Below, in pieces: positions 25,127 through 33,314 of a DNA stretch of 64,000 bases. Source of the stretch: an uncultured Eubacteriales bacterium (lineage in GTDB: Bacteria; Bacillota; Clostridia; Oscillospirales; Acutalibacteraceae); assembly GCA_900314795.1 (NCBI GenBank), contig OMWP01000016.1, positions 30,817-94,816 on the forward strand, read 5' to 3'. The position numbers were made by a program, and so were the translations under genes. How positions within the stretch are numbered: position 1 is the first letter of the stretch; every line of letters starts with the position of its first letter. The notes beneath the pieces were generated by a model. It saw only the letters and a list, made by a program, of their open reading frames with translations. It was not told the DNA's origin and ran no database searches.

Positions 25127-25330
25127 GTAGGGGAGAGGCTTGCTCCTCCCGCAGGTAACGGCTGCTGTAAATAGAACAGTCCCTCAGTGCAGGGACGAGC
25201 CGTGCGGTGATTGGTAGGGTACGGCATTTTTGATGTACCGCACGGCAGAGTGGCTTCCGTTCTATCTTTCGCTTTTGCTAATTAAAACGTCCATCATTCT
25301 TCGGTACGTCGGCAAGCGCCGTACCCTACT
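25127..25330. repeat. Intergenic repeat patch between murG and murA
   Basis: A GTAGGGGAG-CTTGCTCCTCCC hairpin module is followed by two GTAGGGTACGGC modules in opposite orientation (25216 and ending 25330). No terminator was seen. Confidence 0.7.
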
Positions 25331-25402
25331 AATTGATCTGTCACAAAACCCACATCTGAAACATAGAATAAAAGGCAAGAGCTTTTGGAAAGGGTGTTGG
25401 GT

Positions 25403-26656
25403 GTGTCAGTGTTTGTCGTTGACGGAGGCAGAGTATTATCGGGAAAGGTGCGGCTGCAGGGCTCTAAGAACAGTTCCCTGCCGATCTTGGCGGCAACGCT
25501 GTTGTGCCGCGGCGAATGTGTGCTGCATAACTGTCCGCGGCTGAGCGATGTGGAGGCGTCGCTCAAGATCCTGCGATACATAGGCTGCACGGCTCACCGT
25601 GAGGAAAATACCGTCATCGTCGATACCGGCAGTGTGACGCGCTATGAGATCCCCACCGAGCTGATGCATCGGATGCGCTCGTCGATCATCTTCCTCGGCG
25701 CGATGATCGCGCGGTTCGACCGCGTGAAGATGTCGTTCCCCGGTGGATGCGAGCTGGGTCCCAGACCCATCGACCTGCATTTGAACGCCCTGCGTGAGAT
25801 GGGCGTCGAGATCTCGGAGGATCACGGCGAGCTCGATTGCTGTGTACAGGATATCCTGCACGGCGCGAATATCGTCCTGCCGTTCCCATCCGTCGGCGCG
25901 ACCGAAAATATCATGATCGCGGCGGCTACCGCAAAGGGCACCACGATCATCAGCAACGCCGCAAGAGAACCCGAGATCGTCGATCTCGCGGATTTCCTCA
26001 ATTCCTGCGGCGCGCTGATCCACGGGGCAGGGGAGAGCACCATCATCATCGACGGCGTCAAGCGCCTGACCCCGACCACACACGCAATGATCCCCGACCG
26101 CATCGTCGCGGCGACCTTGATGTCAGCCGCCGCGGTCACGGGTTCCGATATATTGATGACGGGCATCGTCCCGTCTCACCTCGAGTCGGTGTTTCCGGTC
26201 TTTCGGGACAGCGGCTGTGAGATCATCTTTGACGGCGAAGGCGTCCGTATCAGCGCGCCCTACCGCCTGCAAAGCCCCAAGCTGATACGCACCATGCCGT
26301 ATCCCGGCTTTCCGACTGACGCGCAGGCGCCGGTGATGAGTATGGCGGCTGTTGCCGACGGGATGACGGTCTTTGTCGAGAACATGTTTCTCAGCCGATA
26401 CAGCCATGTCAGCGAGCTGTGCCGCTTCGGCGCGGATATCCGCGTGGAGGGCAAGGTCGCGGTGGTCGACGGTGTGAGAAAGCTGCTGTCCGCGAATGTC
26501 CGCGCGCAGGATCTCAGGGGCGCCGCCGCGCTGGTGGTTGCCGCATTGTGCGCGAGGGGACAGAGTGAGATCAGCGGCATCGAATATCTCGAGCGCGGCT
26601 ATGAGGATTTTGAGCTGGTGCTCTCTTCACTGGGCGCGGATGTCAAAAAGCTGTAG
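25403..26656 (+). CDS. murA: UDP-N-acetylglucosamine 1-carboxyvinyltransferase
   Basis: A 417-residue cytoplasmic enzyme transferring enolpyruvate to UDP-GlcNAc, the first committed step of peptidoglycan synthesis and the fosfomycin target. The reactive cysteine is about residue 116 in PGGCELGPRPIDLH, so a fosfomycin-sensitive form is expected. Other blocks: SGKVRLQGSKNSSLPILAATLL and GFPTDAQAP. The GTG at 25403 is chosen as start (AAAGGG eight bases upstream); TTG codons at 25385 and 25397 are weaker. It occupies the place where murC/murB are often found. Confidence 0.95.
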   Translation: MSVFVVDGGRVLSGKVRLQGSKNSSLPILAATLLCRGECVLHNCPRLSDVEASLKILRYIGCTAHREENTVIVDTGSVTRYEIPTELMHRMRSSIIFLGAMIARFDRVKMSFPGGCELGPRPIDLHLNALREMGVEISEDHGELDCCVQDILHGANIVLPFPSVGATENIMIAAATAKGTTIISNAAREPEIVDLADFLNSCGALIHGAGESTIIIDGVKRLTPTTHAMIPDRIVAATLMSAAAVTGSDILMTGIVPSHLESVFPVFRDSGCEIIFDGEGVRISAPYRLQSPKLIRTMPYPGFPTDAQAPVMSMAAVADGMTVFVENMFLSRYSHVSELCRFGADIRVEGKVAVVDGVRKLLSANVRAQDLRGAAALVVAALCARGQSEISGIEYLERGYEDFELVLSSLGADVKKL

Positions 26657-26692
26657 GCAAATGGCGTGCTCACCATGTCATGACCACAAATC

Positions 26693-26823
26693 GTCATGCG
26701 AGATTCTAAGAACTGCGGCAATCTCAACCATAGATTATGTCATTGCGAGATTCAAAGAATCGTGGCAATCTCAACCATAGATTATGTCATTGCGAGATTC
26801 TAAGAATCGTGGCAATCTCAACC
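26693..26823. repeat. Three tandem REP-A copies
   Basis: Units start at 26693, 26739 and 26786, period 46-47 bp, each GTCAT(TG)CGAGATTC...GAATC...GGCAATCTCAACC, separated by ATAGATTAT. Inner arms GATTC/GAATC make each a hairpin. Confidence 0.9.
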
Positions 26824-26843
26824 TGATTAATAGGGCGAGTCGA

Positions 26844-26872
26844 TTGAAATCACAGCATCATTATGTTATAAT
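26844..26872 (+). promoter_or_regulatory. Internal promoter before ftsQ
   Basis: TTGAAA (26844-26849), 17-bp spacer, TATAAT (26867-26872), immediately after the triple repeat. Confidence 0.75.
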
Positions 26873-26913
26873 AAAGATTCAGTAAAAAAATCACGGAAGA
26901 AAGGAGGGGTACC

Positions 26914-28419
26914 ATGGCGTTCAAACGCAACAAAAAGGGGAAAAAGAACACCCGTAACGCGCCGAGAAAACATCCGTTGCGCCGTCCGGCAGAGCCGATG
27001 ATCGACGACGAGATGATCGAGGAAGATCCGCTCGACGATCGCTATGACGAGCGATTCGATGATCGGTATGATGATCGCTATGATGATCGATACGACGACA
27101 GATTCGACGACCGCTATGAGGATCGTTATGATGACGGATACCGTGACGACGGCTATGACCGTCGCTATGATGACGAAGATATGCTCAGCGAGTTTTCGGA
27201 TGATACCAACTCCTTTTACACCGATGAAGTGAGCGAGCGTGAGTATGATGAGCGTGATGAAAGATCGCGCCGCAATGACCGCAGAAACGATCGCAAGCGC
27301 AATCAAAGCAAACGCAAGGATGACAGGCGCGGCGCAAAAAGACTCGGTCAATCTAAAAAAAGCAAAAAATCCAAGCGTCCTAAGCCCGAGAAACAGCGTA
27401 AACCACTATCGCCTGTGCAGCGCAGAGCCATCCGCATCATCAGCTATGTTTCGATCATAGCGGTAGTACTGATCGTCGGTGTGATCCTCTCCCTGACCGT
27501 GCTGTTCAAGACACAGGCTTATGAGGTCTCCGGTATCACGAAGTATACGGAGGATCAGATCATCGAAGCCAGTGGGATCAAAAAGGGCGAGAATATCTTT
27601 TTGGCGCCTAAGCGTCCTGCCGAAAACCGCATCAAAAAAGAATTCCCCTATGTAGAAGAAGCGACTGTCAGCTTTAAGATCCCCGATACCATCCGTATCG
27701 CTGTTGTCGAAGCGGTCGAGGGCTATCTGGTGAAGGTGACTGACAGCGAATATCTGGTCATCAGCACCAAGGGGCGTATCCTGAATCGCATCACGGACGC
27801 TTCCCAATACGATCTTCCGATCTTCATCGGCCCGACCCTCACCTCGGGCGAGATCGGCGATTATGTCAACTATGAGGATGACAAGGTCGTCACCATGATC
27901 GAAAGCATCACCCAGACCTTTGCCGATAACGGCTATCAGGGTATCACCGAGATCGACGCGACCAATATGGCGGATATCTCCTTTACCTATGAGAACCGTA
28001 TCAAGGTCAAGCTCGGTATCCCCGAGGATCTGGACTATAAGATCCGTACCGCGATGATCATCATCAATGACAAGATCGACAGCGCTACCACCGTCAAGAC
28101 TGCCGGTGTGCTGGATGTATCCCGCTGCAATTCCACCAAGCGCTCTTACTTTGATGAGATCACGCCCACCGTGAACCCTTCTGAGAATCCTACCGAGAAT
28201 CCCACTGAAGCGAACGGCACATCCAATGCCGGTAACAGCGGTACATCAAACGGTGAGAACGGCGGTATCTCAAACGACGGTTCAACAGCTGAAAACGGCG
28301 GCGACGCCTATGTTCCCGAGGACAACTACAGCTACTATCAATACAGTGATGACGGCACCGGCGGCTATGCCGATTACGGCTATTATGCCGACTACGGCGC
28401 CTATACTGGTGAATGGTAA
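26914..28419 (+). CDS. ftsQ: FtsQ/DivIB division protein with repetitive RYDD head and long acidic tail
   Basis: A 501-residue bitopic divisome protein, about twice the usual size. The cytoplasmic head (about 30-90) is a tandem of RYDD/RFDD units, then a Lys/Arg-rich stretch. One membrane helix (about 170-198) leads to the POTRA domain (YEVSGITKYTEDQIIEASG) and the beta domain (to about 400). The tail from about 415 is rich in Asn, Gly and Thr (ENPTENPTE, then Tyr-rich YADYGYYADYG). The POTRA-beta core is ordinary, so the role in stabilising the FtsL/DivIC pair should hold; head and tail are probably disordered additions. AGGAGG lies upstream. Confidence 0.9.
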   Translation: MAFKRNKKGKKNTRNAPRKHPLRRPAEPMIDDEMIEEDPLDDRYDERFDDRYDDRYDDRYDDRFDDRYEDRYDDGYRDDGYDRRYDDEDMLSEFSDDTNSFYTDEVSEREYDERDERSRRNDRRNDRKRNQSKRKDDRRGAKRLGQSKKSKKSKRPKPEKQRKPLSPVQRRAIRIISYVSIIAVVLIVGVILSLTVLFKTQAYEVSGITKYTEDQIIEASGIKKGENIFLAPKRPAENRIKKEFPYVEEATVSFKIPDTIRIAVVEAVEGYLVKVTDSEYLVISTKGRILNRITDASQYDLPIFIGPTLTSGEIGDYVNYEDDKVVTMIESITQTFADNGYQGITEIDATNMADISFTYENRIKVKLGIPEDLDYKIRTAMIIINDKIDSATTVKTAGVLDVSRCNSTKRSYFDEITPTVNPSENPTENPTEANGTSNAGNSGTSNGENGGISNDGSTAENGGDAYVPEDNYSYYQYSDDGTGGYADYGYYADYGAYTGEW

Positions 28420-28601
28420 CGATGAATCGGCTGTATTTCTGCTGTACACTGTGAAATTTTATCAATTTTTTGAAAAATATTCAGAAAAAGATTGAATTTA
28501 TCTGCGATATATGGTAAGTTATAATATGATAGAAGAAATATAATGATAAGTATGCGCGAATCGTACTGACTTTCGCTCGTATGACAAGGAGGATATATAA
28601 A

Positions 28602-29750
28602 ATGGCTTTTGAAGTGGAAAAGAACCCGAACAGCGGTCTTCCCGTTATCAAGGTAATCGGCGTTGGCGGCGGCGGCGGTAACGCTGTTAACCGCATGATC
28701 AAAATGGATGTCAAGAACGTAGAGTTCATCGCCATCAACACGGACGAGCATGTGCTGCGTTATTCTCAGGCTCAGGAGAAGATCCAGATCGGTGAGAAGG
28801 CCACCCGCGGCAAGGGCGCAGGCTCTATGCCCAGCGTCGGACAGGCTGCTGCCGAAGAGAACCGTGAAGAGATCGCGGCGCTCCTGAAGGATACAGATAT
28901 GGTATTTATCACCGCAGGTATGGGCGGCGGCACCGGTACAGGCGCGGCTCCCATCGTTGCGAATATCGCAAAGGATATGGGTATTCTGACCGTAGCGGTC
29001 GTTACCAAGCCCTTTGCGTTTGAAGGCAAGAAGCGTATGGCGCAGGCTGAGCAAGGTATCGCGGAGCTGTCCGCATGCGTTGACTCCCTGATCATCGTAC
29101 CCAACGAGCGCTTGAAGCACGTTTCCGACCAGACCATCACCCTGCAGAACGCGTTCCTGATCGCGGACGACGTCCTCCGCCAGGGTGTACAGAGCATCTC
29201 CGATCTGATCGTTGTGCCCGGTCTTGTCAACCTCGACTTCGCCGATGTCTCCGCTATCATGCGTGACGCAGGCTATGCGCACATGGGTATCGGTAAGGCG
29301 ACTGGGAAGGATAAGAGCGTTGTGGCGGCTGATATGGCGATCTCCTCCGCATTGCTGGAGACCTCCATCGACGGCGCTACCGGCGTGATCATCAACATCA
29401 CCGCTTCTCCCGATATCACCCTCGACGATATCGACGCGGCTTCCACCATGGTTCAGCAGAAGGCTGCTCCCGACGCGAACATCATCTGGGGTGCTGTCAT
29501 CGACGAGGATATGAAGGACGAGATCAGCGTGACCGTTATCGCTACCGGCTGCGGCGGCAATAACGATAACTCCGGCGCGTTCCCGACTTCTGCTCCCACA
29601 GCAGCTTCCACTACTCCTGCCACTACTCCTGTTACGGCTCCCGATCCGCTGGCTGAGCCCACTCCCGCTGCTCCCAAGGTAGAAGTAGACTCCACCGACG
29701 ATGATGATTCCTTCTATGACATCATGTCGATCTTCAATTCCAAGAAATAA
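28602..29750 (+). CDS. ftsZ: Cell division GTPase FtsZ
   Basis: A 382-residue tubulin homologue that polymerises into the Z ring. GTP-binding blocks: [12 protein letters not shown] near the N-terminus, [10 protein letters not shown] near 107, and the T7 loop VNLDFADV. The core ends near 315, followed by an Ala/Thr/Pro linker and the tail [16 protein letters not shown], which departs from the common DIPxFLR peptide bound by FtsA and ZipA. The start at 28602 follows AAGGAGG; a TATAAT at 28520 may be its own -10 box. A terminator closes the cluster. Confidence 0.97.
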   Translation: MAFEVEKNPNSGLPVIKVIGVGGGGGNAVNRMIKMDVKNVEFIAINTDEHVLRYSQAQEKIQIGEKATRGKGAGSMPSVGQAAAEENREEIAALLKDTDMVFITAGMGGGTGTGAAPIVANIAKDMGILTVAVVTKPFAFEGKKRMAQAEQGIAELSACVDSLIIVPNERLKHVSDQTITLQNAFLIADDVLRQGVQSISDLIVVPGLVNLDFADVSAIMRDAGYAHMGIGKATGKDKSVVAADMAISSALLETSIDGATGVIINITASPDITLDDIDAASTMVQQKAAPDANIIWGAVIDEDMKDEISVTVIATGCGGNNDNSGAFPTSAPTAASTTPATTPVTAPDPLAEPTPAAPKVEVDSTDDDDSFYDIMSIFNSKK

Positions 29751-29794
29751 TTCAATAAGGGATTGTAAGGCGCTTTTCTTAATCATTGAGCATA

Positions 29795-29827
29795 AGGACA
29801 CTCACCTGCTTGTGAGTGTCCTTTTTT
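29795..29827 (+). terminator. Terminator of the division cluster
   Basis: GGACACTCAC and GTGAGTGTCC form a perfect 10-bp stem, followed by TTTTTT. Confidence 0.92.
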
Positions 29828-29832
29828 ATATA

Positions 29833-29991
29833 ATACTAAGTATCATTAAAACACTTTAACATTTATTGCGTTAAATTCCGTATAACTTCGTTGTCCTCCT
29901 TGACAGGCGCCAGCCTGCCTGCGTCGTCCGCCTCGTTCTACGAAATTTTCCGTTAATAAATTTGTTAAAGCGTTTAATGGATACTTAGTAT
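29833..29991. mobile_element. MITE-like element 2
   Basis: A 159-bp inverted-repeat element with ends ATACTAAGTATC; the arms agree imperfectly over about 29 bases to CTTTAACA. The core (CGTTGTCCTCCTTGACAGG, GGCGCCAGCCTG, GTCCGCCTCG) matches element 1 at 6022, and the ends match element 3 at 63902. Confidence 0.85.
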
Positions 29992-30038
29992 AAAAAGAGC
30001 ACTCCGATTGGATCAATCGATCTTGATCGAAGTGCTCT
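29991..30038 (-). terminator. Terminator of the minus-strand surface protein gene
   Basis: AGAGCACT and AGTGCTCT pair (inner CGAT/ATCG also pair); on the minus strand a TTTTT run follows. It abuts the MITE-like element. Confidence 0.7.
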
Positions 30039-30103
30039 GATTGCTTCTTTATTATTTTGAACAGGGGATCACGGTCGTGATGTCCGACGGTCAACCCAAA
30101 GGT

Positions 30104-31126
30104 TTATCGGATTTGTTCGCGCTTTTTGGTGTACAATAGGATGAACGCCGCGGCGATCAGCAAGAGTGCGCCGAGGATAAAGAGCGTTGCAGAATCTCCC
30201 GTCTTGACCGCATCGGCCTTATTCGTTGTTTTTCCTGAATCAGGTGTTGCCACGCTGTCGTTTGTCGCGCTGTCCTTTGCGGAGCCGTCAGCAGACGGCG
30301 CTTCGGTTGCCGCAGGACTGTCATCCGTCGCTTTTTTGTTGCGGAAGCCATGAACCGACATCGTGAACGCAAACGGATATCCGTCCTCCATGATGAGTGT
30401 TGACGGCAGATAGAACCAGAAGGATTCGCTCGACGGGTCAAAATCGGTGACCTCTGCTTCCGTCGGGAACTCGAACACGGAATTATCCGTATCATGATCC
30501 TCTGCCTCTTTGGTCTCAACATTATAGATACTGAGCGAGAAGAGCCACGGCGATTTCAGCAGCTTGACTGTCGCTTTATCGGGAGAGGAGGGGTCGTATT
30601 CCACGGTGAAATCCTCACCCTCGTACATCGCGGTGTATGCGCCTTCATAGCTGGGATATTTTTGGGCATCGGCGCTGTACTGAGAGGATACAACGGTGAT
30701 GGTGACCGGGATATCGACTTCCTCGATGCCATAGTCGCCGCCGAGATCGTAAATATGCACATTGGCATCCAGCTTTGTGGTTTCATACAGCAGATGATCC
30801 ACGGACGCCTTGACGCTCCATTCGGTATTCTCGTTCTTTTCGTAAACGAAGGTTTCGCTCGTGCTGTTGTTTTTGAGCGTCAAGGTGACGTCGCCGTTAT
30901 AATCATCCAGCTTGAAGATGCCTTCCGTTATGAAATCCTCGTCATACGGATAGCTGTCGTGAAAATCTTTTACGAAGTCATATTCTCTGTTCACCACGGC
31001 AGATACGACGGAATAAGTTACCTTATCTCCCAAAGGAGCAGCGTTTTCCAATGCTGCGGCAAAGGCGGTGGTCATGCAGCTTACTGCCAGAATAACCGCA
31101 AACAAGCAACTCAGGATTCGTTTCAT
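30104..31126 (-). CDS. Secreted protein with KTGD-type C-terminal membrane/wall anchor
   Basis: A 340-residue exported protein. The start at 31126 gives a clear signal peptide (MKRILSCLFAVILAV, cleavage after AFA). The mature part is acidic and beta-rich with several short repeats (YNGDVTLTLKNNSTSETFVYE); no known catalytic domain was recognised. A Pro/Asp/Thr linker leads to AVKTGDSATL, a 20-residue hydrophobic stretch and KKREQIR. This resembles a sorting signal without the full LPXTG, similar to the SPKTGD end at the left edge of the window, so sortase attachment is plausible. Function unknown. Confidence 0.75.
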   Translation of the reverse strand: MKRILSCLFAVILAVSCMTTAFAAALENAAPLGDKVTYSVVSAVVNREYDFVKDFHDSYPYDEDFITEGIFKLDDYNGDVTLTLKNNSTSETFVYEKNENTEWSVKASVDHLLYETTKLDANVHIYDLGGDYGIEEVDIPVTITVVSSQYSADAQKYPSYEGAYTAMYEGEDFTVEYDPSSPDKATVKLLKSPWLFSLSIYNVETKEAEDHDTDNSVFEFPTEAEVTDFDPSSESFWFYLPSTLIMEDGYPFAFTMSVHGFRNKKATDDSPAATEAPSADGSAKDSATNDSVATPDSGKTTNKADAVKTGDSATLFILGALLLIAAAFILLYTKKREQIR

Positions 31127-31189
31127 GATTTTCTCGACCTCATTTCTTAGTAAATCATCTGTAGGAGTCATAGCTTAAACAGTAATTCA

Positions 31190-31218
31190 ATCATATCATA
31201 ATATCATTTGAAATGCAA
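31190..31218 (-). promoter_or_regulatory. Promoter of the KTGD-anchored protein gene
   Basis: Minus strand: TTGCAT (31213-31218), 17-bp spacer, TATGAT (31190-31195). Confidence 0.65.
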
Positions 31219-31224
31219 GAGTAA

Positions 31225-31261
31225 CAATAAAACCGACCCATTCCGTTTGGAGTGAGTCGGT
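31225..31261 (-). terminator. Terminator of the GH3-like gene
   Basis: On the minus strand ACCGAC pairs with GTCGGT and TTTTATT follows. Confidence 0.6.
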
Positions 31262-31268
31262 CATTAGC

Positions 31269-33029
31269 TTATTCAGTCGGAGCAACGGTTTCGGCGGTGG
31301 TTTCTGTAGTTGTTTCGCCTGTCGTTTCAGCCGATGCAGTCGTTGCGTCAACTGATTCGGTCGCGTTAACGGCATCATCCATCAATCCGCTTTGGTATTT
31401 GAGCGTCAGGATGCGTTTGACCTTGGCGTCGAGCTGATCCTGTGTAATCTCACCGCTGTTGAGCAGATTCTCGATCTCTTGGACATAGCTCTGGATGCTG
31501 TTGGGATTCAGGATCAGGTCGATATCCGAGGCGAAAATGCCCTTGACGATGGTGCTGTATTTGTATTCTCTGGTGAAGTAGCCTTTAGACATATCGCCGG
31601 TAATGACTACGCCCTGATAATTGAGCTTTTCACGCAGTAATTGAGGGACGACCTTGTCGCTCAGTGTAGCGGGTCTCTCTGTGTCGAGCTGATCGACATA
31701 GATGTGATCGACCATGACCATTCCCGCGCCCGATTCAATGCCGGAGCGGAAAGCGCCGAATTCACTGCCGGCGTCAAGCTCATCTGCTGATTTGCCGATA
31801 TGGAGGAATGCGTCGGAGGCATCGGTACTGTTCTTGGCGTCGAGTATTCCGGGGAAGTATTTGAGCGAAGGGATCACGTTGTTCTCATTATAGCCCTTGA
31901 CAGCCGAGCTGATGATGTTGCCTGCGTCGGCGTCGCTCAAATCGGGCTTTGTCGCTCTCGCATCGGAGAGATCGGCATTGAGAGAGAAATCAATGTTGAA
32001 GCCGAGATTGCTCTTTTGCTGTGCGGCAGCGACAGCATTATTATATGCACCGTCGGCGGTGGTATCGACACCGTTTTGTCCGGTGGCCTGTTCGGAGATG
32101 ATCGCGTCATCATCCTGTGCGATGAACAGCGGGATCTTGGAGTTGTCCTGCAATCCCGTGATCAGCGCCTTGGTCTGGTCGTCGCCGGTAATGCTCTGCT
32201 GTGTGAGGATCACGCCGCCGACAGGATAATTTTCGAGCGCCGGCGCAGTGGTATTGTCCACGACGGTGACGATATCAGTGTTCATCAGCATTTCGGGTGT
32301 GACCACAAAGAGCTGACAGATCTTGTCACGCTGTGACATGGAACTCAGCGTGTCTGCCGCCTTTGCCTCATAAACGGATTCCGTCGGCGCGGCCGACTCA
32401 GCCTCGGCACTTGTCTGATCGGCAGCGTTTTTACCGCCGTTTCCGGAGAGCATGGGCGCGATCACAAAGTGTACCAGCGCGAATAATGCGGCGGCAACTG
32501 CAACAACCGCAAGAATGAGGAGAATGATCTTACCGGGGCTGCTCTTTTTGGCAGTGTCGGCTTTGTTGTCCTCTCCTGTGTCCGCGGAAACAATTCGTGT
32601 TTTTGTCACCTCTGACCTTCTTGTCGGTCGATTGGCTTTTTGAAGAGCCGAGAGGTTCTCTGCGTCGGCATTGGCGCCGATCGTATCTGACTTCTCGTCA
32701 TCGAGCAGGATCGTTTTTTCGGTGTCAAGATCACGAGGCAGCTTAAAATCATCTTCTGTGATCGGTTCAAATCTGCTGTCGGATGAGGAACGCGACTTGT
32801 CGGGGAAGATGTTATCTTCATCGCCTGATTTTTCTGCCTTATCGAGCGCTTCTTTGATCTCGCTCAGGACGTCGTCGTCGGTCGGTTCAGCAGTTTTTTC
32901 AACCGACACATTTTCGTTTTCTTGCGCTTTTATCTCTGACGCATCGCTGAGCGCTGCGGTGTTTTCATCAGCACCGTTGACAGGCTCATTCTCAGCATCG
33001 GGAGAGATATTCTTATTGTTTTCAGCCAT
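31269..33029 (-). CDS. Membrane-tethered GH3 (NagZ-like) protein with degenerate catalytic loop
   Basis: A 586-residue protein. An acidic, probably disordered cytoplasmic part (1-165) precedes one membrane helix (about 166-192) and an extracellular domain related to family 3 beta-N-acetylhexosaminidases: MSQRDKICQLFVV, YPVGGVILTQQSI, KYFPGILDAKNSTDASDA, MVMVDHIYVDQLD and VVITGDMSKG with the candidate nucleophile Asp. The NagZ loop normally reads KHFPGHG with a general-acid His and a partner Asp; here KYFPGILDA lacks the His. The enzyme may be inactive, altered in specificity, or use another acid. A Thr/Glu-rich tail ends the protein. The role is likely in peptidoglycan recycling or sensing, an inference. 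Confidence 0.8.
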   Translation of the reverse strand: MAENNKNISPDAENEPVNGADENTAALSDASEIKAQENENVSVEKTAEPTDDDVLSEIKEALDKAEKSGDEDNIFPDKSRSSSDSRFEPITEDDFKLPRDLDTEKTILLDDEKSDTIGANADAENLSALQKANRPTRRSEVTKTRIVSADTGEDNKADTAKKSSPGKIILLILAVVAVAAALFALVHFVIAPMLSGNGGKNAADQTSAEAESAAPTESVYEAKAADTLSSMSQRDKICQLFVVTPEMLMNTDIVTVVDNTTAPALENYPVGGVILTQQSITGDDQTKALITGLQDNSKIPLFIAQDDDAIISEQATGQNGVDTTADGAYNNAVAAAQQKSNLGFNIDFSLNADLSDARATKPDLSDADAGNIISSAVKGYNENNVIPSLKYFPGILDAKNSTDASDAFLHIGKSADELDAGSEFGAFRSGIESGAGMVMVDHIYVDQLDTERPATLSDKVVPQLLREKLNYQGVVITGDMSKGYFTREYKYSTIVKGIFASDIDLILNPNSIQSYVQEIENLLNSGEITQDQLDAKVKRILTLKYQSGLMDDAVNATESVDATTASAETTGETTTETTAETVAPTE

Positions 33030-33092
33030 GGTAAAACCCTTTCTGACAGTTGTTGATGGATGGGATCGTCTGATCTGATCCTATTCTTATTC

Positions 33093-33122
33093 ATATTACC
33101 ATAAGGACACCGTTTGTGTCAA
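33093..33122 (-). promoter_or_regulatory. Promoter of the GH3-like gene
   Basis: Minus strand: TTGACA (33117-33122), 18-bp spacer, TAATAT (33093-33098). Confidence 0.65.
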
Positions 33123-33175
33123 TTACAGCACTGTAATTTCTTTTAAAGAAATTCGAGCTAAATGGGACGTAGAAT

Positions 33176-33208
33176 AAAAGAGGGGCTGTCACATTTCTGC
33201 GACAGCCC
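33176..33208 (-). terminator. Terminator of gdhA
   Basis: GGGCTGTC pairs with GACAGCCC; on the minus strand CTCTTTTATT follows. Confidence 0.75.
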
Positions 33209-33314
33209 TGTTGATTCTGAATAGCGGTAGATCGTCTTTTCCGCACGCCGTTGATGAAACGTCAGATCAAATCCGCGTGATCAATAGGCGGAACAGGATG
33301 CAACGTCACGTTGC

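Noticed and set aside
26693-26823. CRISPR-like triple repeat
   Set aside because: The three 46-47-bp copies are contiguous palindromic REP-A modules seen singly elsewhere, without variable spacers.
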